Source: Aeromicrobium sp. (GTDB lineage Bacteria > Actinomycetota > Actinomycetes > Propionibacteriales > Nocardioidaceae). From it: 61,313 bases of DNA. The notes beneath the pieces were generated by a model, which saw only the letters and a list, made by a program, of their open reading frames with translations, had not been told where the DNA came from and ran no database searches. The translations under genes were made by a program, and so were the position numbers. Location: positions 1 to 61,313 of the forward strand of contig NZ_JACMOM010000291.1 of the NCBI RefSeq assembly GCF_014378035.1, read 5' to 3'. Below, piece by piece: positions 50,929-58,930 of the stretch. Positions within the stretch are counted from its first letter, which is position 1, and each line of letters begins with the position of its first letter.

Positions 50929-52971
50929 GTGCCCGACGCCGACGACCTGCTGACCGGACTCGACCCCGAGCAGCGTGAGGTCGCGCAGGCTCTGCGCGGG
51001 CCGGTCAGCGTCGTCGCGGGAGCAGGCACCGGCAAGACGCGCGCCATCACGCACCGCATGGCCTACGGCGTGGCCACCGGGGTCTACAAGCCCACCGAGG
51101 TGCTGGCCGTGACGTTCACGACCCGGGCGGCCGGCGAGATGCGCACCCGGCTGCGCCAGCTGGGGGCCGAGGGGGTCCAGGCCCGCACCTTCCACTCGGC
51201 CGCTCTCCGGCAGGCACGCTACTTCTGGCCGCAGGTCTACGGTGGCGAGTTCCCCGAGGTCACAGCGTCGAAGTTCGGCCTCGTCGCCGAGGCGGCCCGT
51301 CGGCTCGGCCTCCGCACCGACACGCCCCTGCTGCGCGACCTCTCGTCCGAGATCGAGTGGGCCAAAGTCTCCAACATCCGTCCGTCCCAGTACGCCGCGG
51401 CAGCCGGTCCCGCGCGTCGCGAGGTGACCGATCTCGACCACTCGACCGTGGCCACGCTCATGACGGCCTACGAAGACGTCAAGCGCGACCGCGGCCGCAT
51501 CGACATGGAGGACATCCTCCTGGTCACCGCTGCGATCCTCGCCGACGACGAGCGGGTGGCTGCCCAGGTGCGCCAGCAGTACCGCTGGTTCGTCGTCGAT
51601 GAGTTCCAGGATGTCAACCCGCTGCAGTCGACCCTGCTCGAGCTGTGGCTGGGCGGCCGCAACGACATCTGCGTCGTGGGCGACCCCCGCCAGACCATCT
51701 ACTCGTTCGCCGGAGCCTCGCCCGAGATCCTCACGTCGTTCGCACGCCGCCACGAGGGTGCCGAGCGCTACGAGCTGGTGCGCAACTACCGCTCCACCCC
51801 GCAGATCGTCGCCGCGGCCAACGCGGTCTTCAGCAAGGTCGGGCCCACCGACGGTGTCCGCCTGCAGTCGCAGCAGGAGCCCGGCGACCCGGTCAGCTAC
51901 ACGGGTTACCCCGACGAGCAGGCCGAGGCCAACGCCGTGGCCAGCGAGATCGCACTGCTTCGCCGGCGAGGCGTCTCCTACAAGGAGATGGCCATCCTGT
52001 TCCGCATCAACGCCCAGTCCGAAGCCTTCGAGGAGGCGCTCGGAGAGCACGGAATTCCCTACGTCCTGCGTGGGGTAGAGGGGTTCTTCCGCCGAGCCGA
52101 GGTGCGCCAGGCCGTCGCGTTGCTGCGCGGCGCCGCCCGCGGTGGCGAGGGTGGAGGTGAGCTTGTCGCCGAGGTGCGCTCGATCTTCGCCAGCATGGCG
52201 CACAGCGACACCCCGCCGACCGGGGCCGGAGCAGTCCGCGATCGTTGGGAGTCGTTGCACGCCATCGTGTCGATGGCCGCCGACCTCGTGCTCGAGAACC
52301 CGGCGGCCGATCTCACAGCGCTGGTGGCCGATCTCGACCGGCGCTCCGACCAGGCCCATGCACCCGCCGCCGACGGCGTCACGCTCGCGACGCTGCACTC
52401 CGCGAAGGGTCTGGAGTGGGACGCGGTCTTCTGCATCGGCATGCACGAGGGCATGATGCCCAGCGTCCACGCCGACACTCCGAAGGCCGTCGAGGAGGAG
52501 CTGCGCCTGTTCTACGTCGGTATCACCCGTGCGCGCCACGACCTGATGATCTCGTGGGCCGTCACCCGCAACCGCGGGGGCCGCGGCCATCGCAGGCCCA
52601 CCAGGTTCCTCGACTCCCTGCTCCCCGCGGGCCATGAAGCGCGTGAGACCGCCGGGCAGCCACGCCAACGCAAGGTCGCCAAGTGCCGGGTCTGCCACAC
52701 CGTCCTCGCCGTCGTCGACCGCAAGCGAGGCAGGTGCGAAGACTGTCCCGCCACCTACGACGAAGAGCTCTACGAGACTCTCCGCGCTTGGCGCACAGAG
52801 CAGGCCACCGAGCAGGGCAAGCCCGCCTACGTCATCTTCACCGACGCCACCCTGCAGTCGATCGCTGAGGTCAAGCCGTCCGACTCCGACGCGCTTGCGC
52901 GGGTGCCTGGCATCGGCCCGGCCAAGATGGAGAAGTACGCCGACTCGGTGCTGGCGATAGTCCGGGCCTAG
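50929..52971 (+). CDS. uvrD2: ATP-dependent DNA helicase UvrD2
   Basis: SF1 helicase of 680 residues. Motor: VVAGAGTGKTRAITHRMAYG near 28-47, VVDEFQDVNPLQSTLLELWL near 223-242, RQTIYSFAGASPEI, TLATLHSAKGLEWDAVFCIG near 487-506 and LRLFYVGITRARHDLMISWA. A four-cysteine zinc motif, CRVCHTVLAVVDRKRGRCED with CP after it, is near 586-608 and an HRDC domain forms the C-terminus (VPGIGPAKMEKYADSVLAIV). That order (motor, Cys4, HRDC) defines UvrD2, an essential helicase in mycobacteria. The GTG at 50929 has GAGGAG upstream. Its TAG stop is nested in a CTAG with the convergent gene. Confidence 0.95.
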   Translation: MPDADDLLTGLDPEQREVAQALRGPVSVVAGAGTGKTRAITHRMAYGVATGVYKPTEVLAVTFTTRAAGEMRTRLRQLGAEGVQARTFHSAALRQARYFWPQVYGGEFPEVTASKFGLVAEAARRLGLRTDTPLLRDLSSEIEWAKVSNIRPSQYAAAAGPARREVTDLDHSTVATLMTAYEDVKRDRGRIDMEDILLVTAAILADDERVAAQVRQQYRWFVVDEFQDVNPLQSTLLELWLGGRNDICVVGDPRQTIYSFAGASPEILTSFARRHEGAERYELVRNYRSTPQIVAAANAVFSKVGPTDGVRLQSQQEPGDPVSYTGYPDEQAEANAVASEIALLRRRGVSYKEMAILFRINAQSEAFEEALGEHGIPYVLRGVEGFFRRAEVRQAVALLRGAARGGEGGGELVAEVRSIFASMAHSDTPPTGAGAVRDRWESLHAIVSMAADLVLENPAADLTALVADLDRRSDQAHAPAADGVTLATLHSAKGLEWDAVFCIGMHEGMMPSVHADTPKAVEEELRLFYVGITRARHDLMISWAVTRNRGGRGHRRPTRFLDSLLPAGHEARETAGQPRQRKVAKCRVCHTVLAVVDRKRGRCEDCPATYDEELYETLRAWRTEQATEQGKPAYVIFTDATLQSIAEVKPSDSDALARVPGIGPAKMEKYADSVLAIVRA

Positions 52972-53579
52972 ACCGTAGGGCGAGGCCGCACCGTCACGAC
53001 TGACGTCTGTCGGTCGTGCTCCACCTGCGGAGCACCGTCGACAATCAGGTCGGCTCGATCGCGCGTTCCGTCGCGGGCAAAGAATTCGTTCTCCATGTCC
53101 ATCCACTGCAAACAGAGGTCCCGGTGTGACTCGCCGTCGCGTGCGATGCTGCGCTCGAGGCGTCGCTCGGTGGGGGCCTGGACCCAGATGCGGTGAGCCA
53201 GCCGTTCGGTCGCCGCGGCCCGGGTGCAGGTGACGCCCTCGAGCAGGACGACCGGTGCCCACGGCGTCGTCCGTGCCCCGCGCACCGACGAGCCGAGGTC
53301 GTCACCGGCCCAGTCGCGCACCCCGTGCCGGGCGGCCAGCCCTCGTGAGAGCGGCCGCAGCACCTCGTCCTCCCAGCGCGGCCACCAGGTCTCGAGGTCG
53401 CCCCACGACACGAAGTCGTCGACCTTGATGATGGGCGCCCCGCCGATCGCCGCCAAGCGTCGGGCCAGCGTGCTCTTGCCCGACCCACCGGCCCCGTCGA
53501 TGCCGACGAGTCGTACACCGTCGACGGGCGGGCGTGAGCAGATCTCCGTCCAGAGCGTCGCGAGGGGCACGATGTCCAC
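52968..53579 (-). CDS. Uridine kinase-like P-loop protein
   Basis: Small P-loop kinase-like protein of 203 residues. Walker A VGIDGAGGSGKSTLARRLAA near 24-43, acidic KVDDFVSWGDLETWWPRW near 51-68, and VVLLEGVTCTRAAATERLAH near 110-129. The pattern is that of the phosphoribulokinase/uridine kinase superfamily. The substrate is unknown. The GTG at 53577-53579 starts VDIVPLATLWTEICSR. The stop shares a CTAG with uvrD2. It begins 15 bp downstream of the ABC1-family gene stop on the same strand, so it is likely in one transcript with it. Confidence 0.75.
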   Translation of the reverse strand: MDIVPLATLWTEICSRPPVDGVRLVGIDGAGGSGKSTLARRLAAIGGAPIIKVDDFVSWGDLETWWPRWEDEVLRPLSRGLAARHGVRDWAGDDLGSSVRGARTTPWAPVVLLEGVTCTRAAATERLAHRIWVQAPTERRLERSIARDGESHRDLCLQWMDMENEFFARDGTRDRADLIVDGAPQVEHDRQTSVVTVRPRPTV

Positions 53580-53593
53580 GCGTGGCGCAGGCC

Positions 53594-54952
53594 TCAGTGT
53601 TCGAGCTGGTCGGCGAACCCCGGCAGCGACTCCTGCAGGATCTCGCGGAACGGGGCCGTGGCGCCGAGCTGGCTCAGCACGCCGATGCCCCCGATCCACA
53701 CGCGGTGGATCAGCATGTACTGGGGCGGGAGGTTGATCTTCATCGCGGTGCCCATGCCCTCGGCGGTCGGGGCACTGACGCGCAACGTCTGTTCACGCAT
53801 CCACTCGCGGCTGAACGTGAATCGCTCGACCCGTGCCGGCTCGACGAAAGGGCCGATGTAGCGCTCGATGGTGTTGGGGTCGAGATCGGTACCCCGCTTG
53901 AGGAAGCCTTCCTCGCGGAGTCCGTCGCGCACGCTTTCGAAATCGCCATCGACCGCATGACGGAGAAGCCGTCCCATCGAGGCGGGCAGGCCTTCGGGAA
54001 GCCGCGCGACTGCGCCGAAGTCGACGACACCGAGGCGCCCGTCGGGCATGATGCGGAAGTTGCCGGGGTGCGGGTCGGCGTGCAGCATGCCCGCCCGCGT
54101 CGGACCAGCGAACAGAAATCGGACGTACGCCTCGCCGTAGCGGTCGCGCTCCTCCTGCGTGCCGTCGGTGATGATCTGCGCGAGAGAGTGGTCGCTCTCC
54201 AGCCACGTCGAGACCAACGCGTGCTCGGTATGGGCAAGGGGATGAGGGACGACGATCTCCGGGTCACCGTCGAACTCGGTGGCGAAGACGCTCTGCGCAC
54301 CGGCCTCCAGCGAGTAGTCGAGCTCCTCAGCAACCCGGTCCTGCAGCTCGCGGACGAGCGGCTTGACGTCAAGGCCGGGTGCGACGACGCCGAACAGCCT
54401 TGCCAGCCTGGCGATCTGCTTGAGGTCGGACGTCAATGCCTTCGCGGCTCCGGGGTACTGAAGTTTGACTGCCACCTCGGTTCCGTCGACCCACGTGGCG
54501 CGATGAACCTGGCCGATGGACGCTGCGGCGGCGGGCTTGTCATCGAAGGTGGTGAACTTCTGGCGCCAGTCGTGACCGAACTCCTCGGCCAGCACCCGGT
54601 GGACAGTGCCGGCAGGCATGGGCGGCGCAGAGTCCTGCAGCCTGACGAGGGTTTCGCGGTAGGGGGCGATGAACTCCTCGGGCAGGGCCGCCTCGAAGAT
54701 GCTCATGGCCTGGCCGAACTTCATGGCGCCACCCTTGAGCTGCCCGAGCACGCTGAAGATCTGGTCTGCCGTGCGCTTCTGCACCTCGCTCATGACGGCG
54801 TTGGCGGGTGCGCCAACCATCCGCTTGCCGAGCCCGAGGGTCGTACGTCCGGCAAATCCGACCGGCAACGATGCCAACCGCGCCGTGCGCAGGAAGGCGC
54901 TGCCGTTGAGCGGTCGGGCCTTGGCGGGCGGCTTTTCAGGGGTGTCGGACAC
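53594..54952 (-). CDS. ABC1/UbiB-family atypical kinase
   Basis: Protein of 452 residues of the ABC1 (ADCK/UbiB) family of atypical protein-like kinases or ATPases. The alanine-rich loop is PAAAASIGQVHRATWVDG near 140-157, the KxGQ motif is QLKGGAMKFGQAMSIFEAAL near 70-89, and the catalytic DPHPGNFRIMPDGRLGVVDF near 288-307 holds the DFG-like Asp. In other bacteria such proteins support quinone synthesis or membrane lipid homeostasis. I chose the GTG at 54950-54952 (VSDTPEKPPAKARPLNGSAF); TATCCT lies 6 nt before it, so it may be leaderless. A longer start is possible at 55033. Confidence 0.9.
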   Translation of the reverse strand: MSDTPEKPPAKARPLNGSAFLRTARLASLPVGFAGRTTLGLGKRMVGAPANAVMSEVQKRTADQIFSVLGQLKGGAMKFGQAMSIFEAALPEEFIAPYRETLVRLQDSAPPMPAGTVHRVLAEEFGHDWRQKFTTFDDKPAAAASIGQVHRATWVDGTEVAVKLQYPGAAKALTSDLKQIARLARLFGVVAPGLDVKPLVRELQDRVAEELDYSLEAGAQSVFATEFDGDPEIVVPHPLAHTEHALVSTWLESDHSLAQIITDGTQEERDRYGEAYVRFLFAGPTRAGMLHADPHPGNFRIMPDGRLGVVDFGAVARLPEGLPASMGRLLRHAVDGDFESVRDGLREEGFLKRGTDLDPNTIERYIGPFVEPARVERFTFSREWMREQTLRVSAPTAEGMGTAMKINLPPQYMLIHRVWIGGIGVLSQLGATAPFREILQESLPGFADQLEH

Positions 54953-54958
54953 CCCTTC

Positions 54959-54964
54959 AGGATA
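54959..54964 (-). promoter_or_regulatory. Probable -10 box, ABC1 gene
   Basis: TATCCT on the minus strand ends 6 nt before the GTG at 54952. GAAGGG between them could also serve as ribosome-binding sequence, though it is too close to the start. Confidence 0.4.
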
Positions 54965-54978
54965 GTCCGGATCCTCGA

Positions 54979-55866
54979 TCAAGCCGCGTTGAGCAGATCG
55001 CACGTGCACCGGTGATGGAAAGCGATCGGCCATGAGGCGCGGTCGTCGGGCCCCGGACCCACCGCGAGACAGCGGCCCAGCGTGCGCGGCGCCAGACCAT
55101 CGACGTGGGCCAGCACCTCGACCGCCAGCTCGAGGGCCGCGGCGTGGGCCGTGGTGGCGCTGATGGCCGGGGGAGTCATGGTGAGGGTGTGTCGGGCGAG
55201 CTGGCTGAGTATCGCGGGCCAGGCTCGGTCCCAGTCAGTCCGGTGCAGGTCGTGGCACGTGATGCAGGGTGTGCGGCCGGGGCGTACGAAGGGCCCCAGG
55301 CGCACGCGGTCCTCGTCGATGACGAGCGGCAAGTGGTCGACACCGTGGAGGATCGGACGCTCGAACACGGTGCGTGCGGGCTCACCGCAGGAGGCGATGA
55401 CCAACAGCTGCGGGTCTGTCGAGTCGAGGTCGACGACACCCGCCATGGTGAGGATCGATTGTGCGGCCTCGACGATGGGCCGGCTGGCAGCGTCATGATG
55501 GATGGCCACTCTGAACGTCGCGCGAGGAAGCAGCAGCGCGGGGTCGTTGCCGCCGACATCGGTGTGTCGTGCCTCCGGCTCGACGCCGCGACGACCGGGG
55601 GCGCTCCACCGTGACGCGTCGAACACTGCCCCGACCGACCGCAGCTCGTTCATCAGGAGCGCCACATCGACGGTCAGCTCAGGGATGCTCTCGCGGGCCA
55701 TCGCGGCGAGCCTGGCCACGTCGCGCGCACCGTCGGCAAGCCGTAGAAGCGGCAGCAACCCAGGCTGATCGCTGACAACGATGCCGGGGGAGGTGCCGAC
55801 CTGCAGATGAGTGATGTCTCGGCGCAGCAAAGGGGCGCCTGGTCGGATCGCTGGCCGGAAGGACAT
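54979..55866 (-). CDS. Orphan TOMM-leader-binding-like (cyclodehydratase-partner) protein
   Basis: Protein of 295 residues resembling the E1-like partner of YcaO cyclodehydratases (TOMM precursor leader-binding protein, ocin_ThiF-like). Evidence: N-terminal RPGAPLLRRDITHLQVGTSP with winged-helix style layout to about 80; a degenerate nucleotide-fold strand set at about 110-190; and a zinc-type cysteine pair in PCITCHDLHRTDWDRAWP near 200-217 matched by HHRCTCDLL at the very end. No YcaO, dehydrogenase or short precursor gene is near, so it stands alone. It precedes the ABC1 gene on the same strand. An equivalent gene exists in mycobacteria at this place (Rv3196, from memory). Function unknown. 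Confidence 0.7.
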   Translation of the reverse strand: MSFRPAIRPGAPLLRRDITHLQVGTSPGIVVSDQPGLLPLLRLADGARDVARLAAMARESIPELTVDVALLMNELRSVGAVFDASRWSAPGRRGVEPEARHTDVGGNDPALLLPRATFRVAIHHDAASRPIVEAAQSILTMAGVVDLDSTDPQLLVIASCGEPARTVFERPILHGVDHLPLVIDEDRVRLGPFVRPGRTPCITCHDLHRTDWDRAWPAILSQLARHTLTMTPPAISATTAHAAALELAVEVLAHVDGLAPRTLGRCLAVGPGPDDRASWPIAFHHRCTCDLLNAA

Positions 55867-56007
55867 GGCGACAGCGTGGCGTGCCCGCCGTCGACGCGCC
55901 CGGCTCCGTCCACAGGCAACAGAGTTCTTCGGCCGCAGTGCCCCACCCGCCTGCCGATCGGACGACGGGGTGTTGACTCGGCGGGAGGAAATGATCTGAC
56001 CACGAAC

Positions 56008-56040
56008 TGCGGAGGACCCGACAGTGTCGGATCCTCCGCA
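56008..56040. terminator. Strong hairpin terminator after the DUF5679 gene
   Basis: TGCGGAGGA (56008-56016) pairs with TCCTCCGCA (56032-56040), and CCGAC with GTCGG inside, with an AGT loop: 14 bp broken by one mismatch. It lies 41 bp downstream of the DUF5679 stop. No T-run follows on the minus strand, as is common in actinobacteria. Confidence 0.6.
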
Positions 56041-56080
56041 AAATTCGGGGAAGTGCGAGGCGCAAACCCCGCCGTTGGAC

Positions 56081-56239
56081 CTAGGCCTTGCCCAGGATCC
56101 GGTTCAACTTGGTGCCGCAGACCGGGCAGATGCCTTTGGCCATGCGGGTGCCCTTGTCACTGACGTGGACCTCTCCGGACGTCTCGCGCTTTTCCTTGCA
56201 CTTGACGCAGTAGAACTCGCCACTCCATGTTTCCGACAT
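56081..56239 (-). CDS. DUF5679 zinc-ribbon protein
   Basis: Very small protein of 52 residues, beginning MSETWSGEFYCVKCKEKRET. Two cysteine pairs, CVKC (11-14) and CPVC (38-41), form a zinc ribbon. The middle is GTRMAKGI and the end is GTKLNRILGKA. This matches the short DUF5679 family of actinobacteria, whose role is unknown. The ATG at 56237-56239 has a perfect AAGGAGG about 6 nt upstream. A strong hairpin lies 41 bp after the stop. It is divergent from the peptidase gene across a 312-bp gap that holds DnaA-box-like repeats. Confidence 0.88.
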   Translation of the reverse strand: MSETWSGEFYCVKCKEKRETSGEVHVSDKGTRMAKGICPVCGTKLNRILGKA

Positions 56240-56353
56240 TGCGGCCTCCTTGCCGATGTGGTTCTAATCACGGTCAGCGTACGCGGGGAGAGGCTGTTTC
56301 ACGCTCCGAAGGCCCCAATTGCCCCCGGCGAGTCGCGACGTGGACGCATCAAC

Positions 56354-56516
56354 TTATTCACCTCTTGTCCACGCTTGTGGATAACAATGGGGAAAAGTTG
56401 TGGGGAACGCCGAGCGAGCGTGTGGACGGGCGGTGGACAACACGACCGTTCTCCTTCGGAGTTCCTGCTGGCCGGTGCCGTCACCAGCGGTGATGCACGG
56501 TCCACCTTGTGGACGG
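56354..56516. other. Cluster of DnaA-box-like 9-mers
   Basis: The 312-bp gap 56240-56551 contains no gene. It holds seven 9-mers like TTATCCACA/TTGTCCACA: TTATTCACC (56354), TTGTCCACG (56365), TGTGGATAA (56376, a perfect box on the minus strand), TGTGGGGAA (56399), TGTGGACGG (56421), GGTGGACAA (56432, one mismatch) and TGTGGACGG (56508). The first half is unusually AT-rich for this genome. dnaA and dnaN are not nearby, so this is more likely a DnaA-binding or titration site, or a DnaA-regulated promoter, than the origin. Confidence 0.6.
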
Positions 56517-56551
56517 GCGCTTGCGTCAGCGGCGAGAGATACCGTTCTGCC

Positions 56552-57043
56552 ATGGGTGATGTCGAGATCCGCCGCAGCAGGAAGCGCACGCGTACGGTGC
56601 GCGCCTATCGCGAGGGCGACAAGACCATCGTGCTGATGCCGGCTCACCTCAGTCGGCCGGAGGAGGAGCGGCACGTCCGCAGTCTCATCGAGCGGCTGGA
56701 ACGGCGCGAGAAGCGGGTCCGGCCGAGTGACGACGAGCTGCTCGATCGTGCGGCGGCCCTGTCGCGCGAGTGGTTGGAGGGTCGAGCGGTGCCGGCGTCG
56801 GTGCGCTGGGTGTCCAACCAGAACTCACGATGGGGGTCGTGCACCAGCGCCGAGGGCAGCATTCGGCTGTCCGACCGGCTCAAGGGCATGCCCGAGTGGG
56901 TTGTCGACTACGTGCTGCTGCACGAGCTGGCGCATCTGATCGAGGCCAATCACAGCTCGCGATTCTGGGCCCTCATCGAGGCGTTCCCGCAGACGGAGCG
57001 GGCCAAGGGTTTCCTTGAAGGCGTGTCCTGGCAGCGGCGATGA
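56552..57043 (+). CDS. YgjP-type M48-like metallopeptidase
   Basis: Protein of 163 residues with the YgjP/DUF45 zinc-peptidase domain. The HExxH motif is VLLHELAHLIEANHSSRFWA near 129-148, with the third ligand His in NHSSRFW. The preceding NQNSRWGSCTSAEGSIRLSD near 90-109 is the family signature. It begins MGDVEIRRSRKRTRTVRAYR. Such proteins are thought to be small cytoplasmic proteases, substrate unknown. The gene is directly downstream of the DnaA-box-like cluster. The last 71 nt overlap the convergent NUDIX gene. Confidence 0.88.
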   Translation: MGDVEIRRSRKRTRTVRAYREGDKTIVLMPAHLSRPEEERHVRSLIERLERREKRVRPSDDELLDRAAALSREWLEGRAVPASVRWVSNQNSRWGSCTSAEGSIRLSDRLKGMPEWVVDYVLLHELAHLIEANHSSRFWALIEAFPQTERAKGFLEGVSWQRR

Positions 57044-57557
57044 GAGCACGCACCGAGTGGTCGGTGCTGTCCGGAAGGTTGTCGTGGTCGAACCAGGCCA
57101 GGTCGTCAGACTCCGCGCTGATCACCGGCTGAGCGTCGACGGTGGCCACCGCAACGTATTGCACGTCGAGATGGTGCGACGGCCTGATCGGCCCGCACGC
57201 CGGCACCTCGTGACGTGACAAGAGCGCGGGGACCGGATCGATGTGGAGGCCGTCGATGCCGCTCTCCTCGACGGCTTCCCGCAGGGCAGCGCCGACCAGC
57301 GAGGTGTCGCCGGGTTCGCAGTGTCCGCCGGTTTGAAGCCATCGCTTCATGACGTGGTGCAACGTCAGCAGGACCTGCCCGTGGTCGGCAGAGAAGATGA
57401 TGGCGCTGGCGGTGAGATGGTCGGGGTTGCACGTGCGGCTCATCGCGTCTGGGTGCTGCTCGAGGTGCTGCAGGTACAGGACTCGCAGGCGCGCCTGTTG
57501 CTGGTCGGGTGCGTGCCACTGTGCGAGCGCGTCGATCGCGTCGTCGCGCAGAATCAC
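56973..57557 (-). CDS. NUDIX hydrolase
   Basis: Nudix-fold protein of 194 residues. The Nudix box is GGHCEPGDTSLVGAALREAV near 77-96, continuing EESGI. A first strand is TASAIIFSADHGQVLLTLHH. The C-terminal end (residues 171-194) is encoded across the end of the peptidase gene on the other strand (71-nt overlap). The GTG at 57555-57557 overlaps the TGA of the DUF2342 gene (GTGA), so the two genes are translationally coupled. The substrate is unknown; relatives hydrolyse nucleoside diphosphate derivatives or damaged nucleotides. Confidence 0.87.
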   Translation of the reverse strand: MILRDDAIDALAQWHAPDQQQARLRVLYLQHLEQHPDAMSRTCNPDHLTASAIIFSADHGQVLLTLHHVMKRWLQTGGHCEPGDTSLVGAALREAVEESGIDGLHIDPVPALLSRHEVPACGPIRPSHHLDVQYVAVATVDAQPVISAESDDLAWFDHDNLPDSTDHSVRALIAAARTRLQGNPWPAPSAGTPR

Positions 57558-58867
57558 TCGGCGGGTCCGACCTTGCCGGTGCCGGTGCCGTCGTCGCCAT
57601 TACCGTCGCCGTCGAGCAGCTCGCCGATGGCCGCATCGAACTCATCGTCGCTGGGCGTGCGGTTCTCGCCTTGCGCGAAGCCGAGCGGATCGTCGAGGTC
57701 GGCCGCCGACGGCATGAGGTCGGGGTGGCTCCACGCCGCGTCACGCGCCTTCGCACCCTGGCGGTCGCGCAGTGCTGCCCAGAGCGTCGTGGCCTCGCGG
57801 AGCTTGCGCGGGCGGAGCTCGAGTCCCACCAGTGACGCGAAGGTCTGCTCGGCCGGACCGCCTGCCGCGCGCCGGCGACGCATGGCCTCGGCCAGAGGCG
57901 CGGCCGCGGGCATGCGGTCTTTGGTGGCCTCGGACACGACCTCATCGACCCAGCCCTCAACAAGGGCCAGCAGGGTCTCGAGCCGGTTGAGCGCCTTCTG
58001 CTGCTCGGGCGTGCGCTCGGGCTCGAACAAACCACCCGTGAGCGCTTCCTGGATCTCTTCGGGACGTGACGGGTCGAGTCCCTGCAGCTGCGACTGGATA
58101 GCCGAGACGTCGATGCGGGTGCCTCGGCCGAAATCCTCGATGGCGCCGACGAGAGCGGGACGCAGCCATGGGGAGTGCTGGAAGAGCCGGTGGTGAGCGC
58201 ACTCGCGAAGCGCGACGTAGAGGAGTACGTCGGAGGCCGGGTGCTCAAGACCTTCGCCGAATGCCTCGACTCCTGCCGGCAGAATTGCGGCGATGCGTTC
58301 GGTGCCCAGTGGCAGGCCGATGTCGGTGGAGGAGATGACCTCGCTGGCCAGCCCGCCCAACGCCTGACCGACCTGCTGACCGAACATCGCACCGCCGGCT
58401 TGCGAGAGCATGCCCATCAACGGCCCGGCCACGGCCTTGGCCTCCTCGGGGAGGGCGTCTGCCATGGCACTGACGACGTGCTCTGCGATCGGCTCGACGA
58501 GCGTCTGCCAGGTGCCGGCAGTGGCTTCGATCCACTCTGCCTTGCTCCAGGCCGCGGCGGTGGTGGCCCCCGCAGGGATGGAGGTGACGCCGTCGAGCCA
58601 GGTCTCTGCGAGGCGAACGGCGTCGTCGACGGCGCCCTTCTGGGCGGAGTTGGGCGACGGGTCGGGGCCTGCCGCGGCGAGCGTCTGGCGAGCGACGTCC
58701 TTGGCCAGCTCGAAGTTGACGCTGCCCTCGTGCGGGGCGAACATCTGCTGCATCTGTCCCATGATCTGGTTCATGTCGAACTGACCGCTGGAGAACGCCC
58801 CGAAGATCTGCTCCATCGGAGTGCCCGCGAACGGGTTCTTCGGCTCTTCGTTCTCATCCTCGGTCAT
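57554..58867 (-). CDS. DUF2342 zinc-metalloprotease-like protein
   Basis: Protein of 437 residues of the actinobacterial DUF2342 family (Rv3195-like, from memory). An acidic, Met/Gln-rich N-terminus (NQIMGQMQQMFAPHEGSVNF) is followed by a helical core with GMLSQAGGAMFGQQVGQALG. The putative metal site is VALRECAHHRLFQHSPWLR near 223-241. Here the first His of an HExxH is Arg (RECAH), so protease activity is doubtful. The end is acidic and Gly-rich. The ATG at 58865-58867 starts MTEDENEEPKNPFAG. Its stop overlaps the NUDIX start. Confidence 0.85.
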   Translation of the reverse strand: MTEDENEEPKNPFAGTPMEQIFGAFSSGQFDMNQIMGQMQQMFAPHEGSVNFELAKDVARQTLAAAGPDPSPNSAQKGAVDDAVRLAETWLDGVTSIPAGATTAAAWSKAEWIEATAGTWQTLVEPIAEHVVSAMADALPEEAKAVAGPLMGMLSQAGGAMFGQQVGQALGGLASEVISSTDIGLPLGTERIAAILPAGVEAFGEGLEHPASDVLLYVALRECAHHRLFQHSPWLRPALVGAIEDFGRGTRIDVSAIQSQLQGLDPSRPEEIQEALTGGLFEPERTPEQQKALNRLETLLALVEGWVDEVVSEATKDRMPAAAPLAEAMRRRRAAGGPAEQTFASLVGLELRPRKLREATTLWAALRDRQGAKARDAAWSHPDLMPSAADLDDPLGFAQGENRTPSDDEFDAAIGELLDGDGNGDDGTGTGKVGPAE

Positions 58868-58930
58868 GCGCCCACGATACCGGTGACAGCCCAAGCATTC
58901 GGGGCTTCTGCGCCTAGGCTGGTCTGCATC

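Noticed and set aside
50839-53262. Open frame extending the mycoredoxin gene upstream by about 800 codons
   Set aside because: It is the mirror of uvrD2. The AAGGAG and ATG at 50838 start the real protein.
56240-56551. Chromosomal origin of replication
   Set aside because: DnaA-box-like repeats are present, but none of dnaA, dnaN, recF, gyrB or rpmH is adjacent; I kept it only as a DnaA-box cluster.
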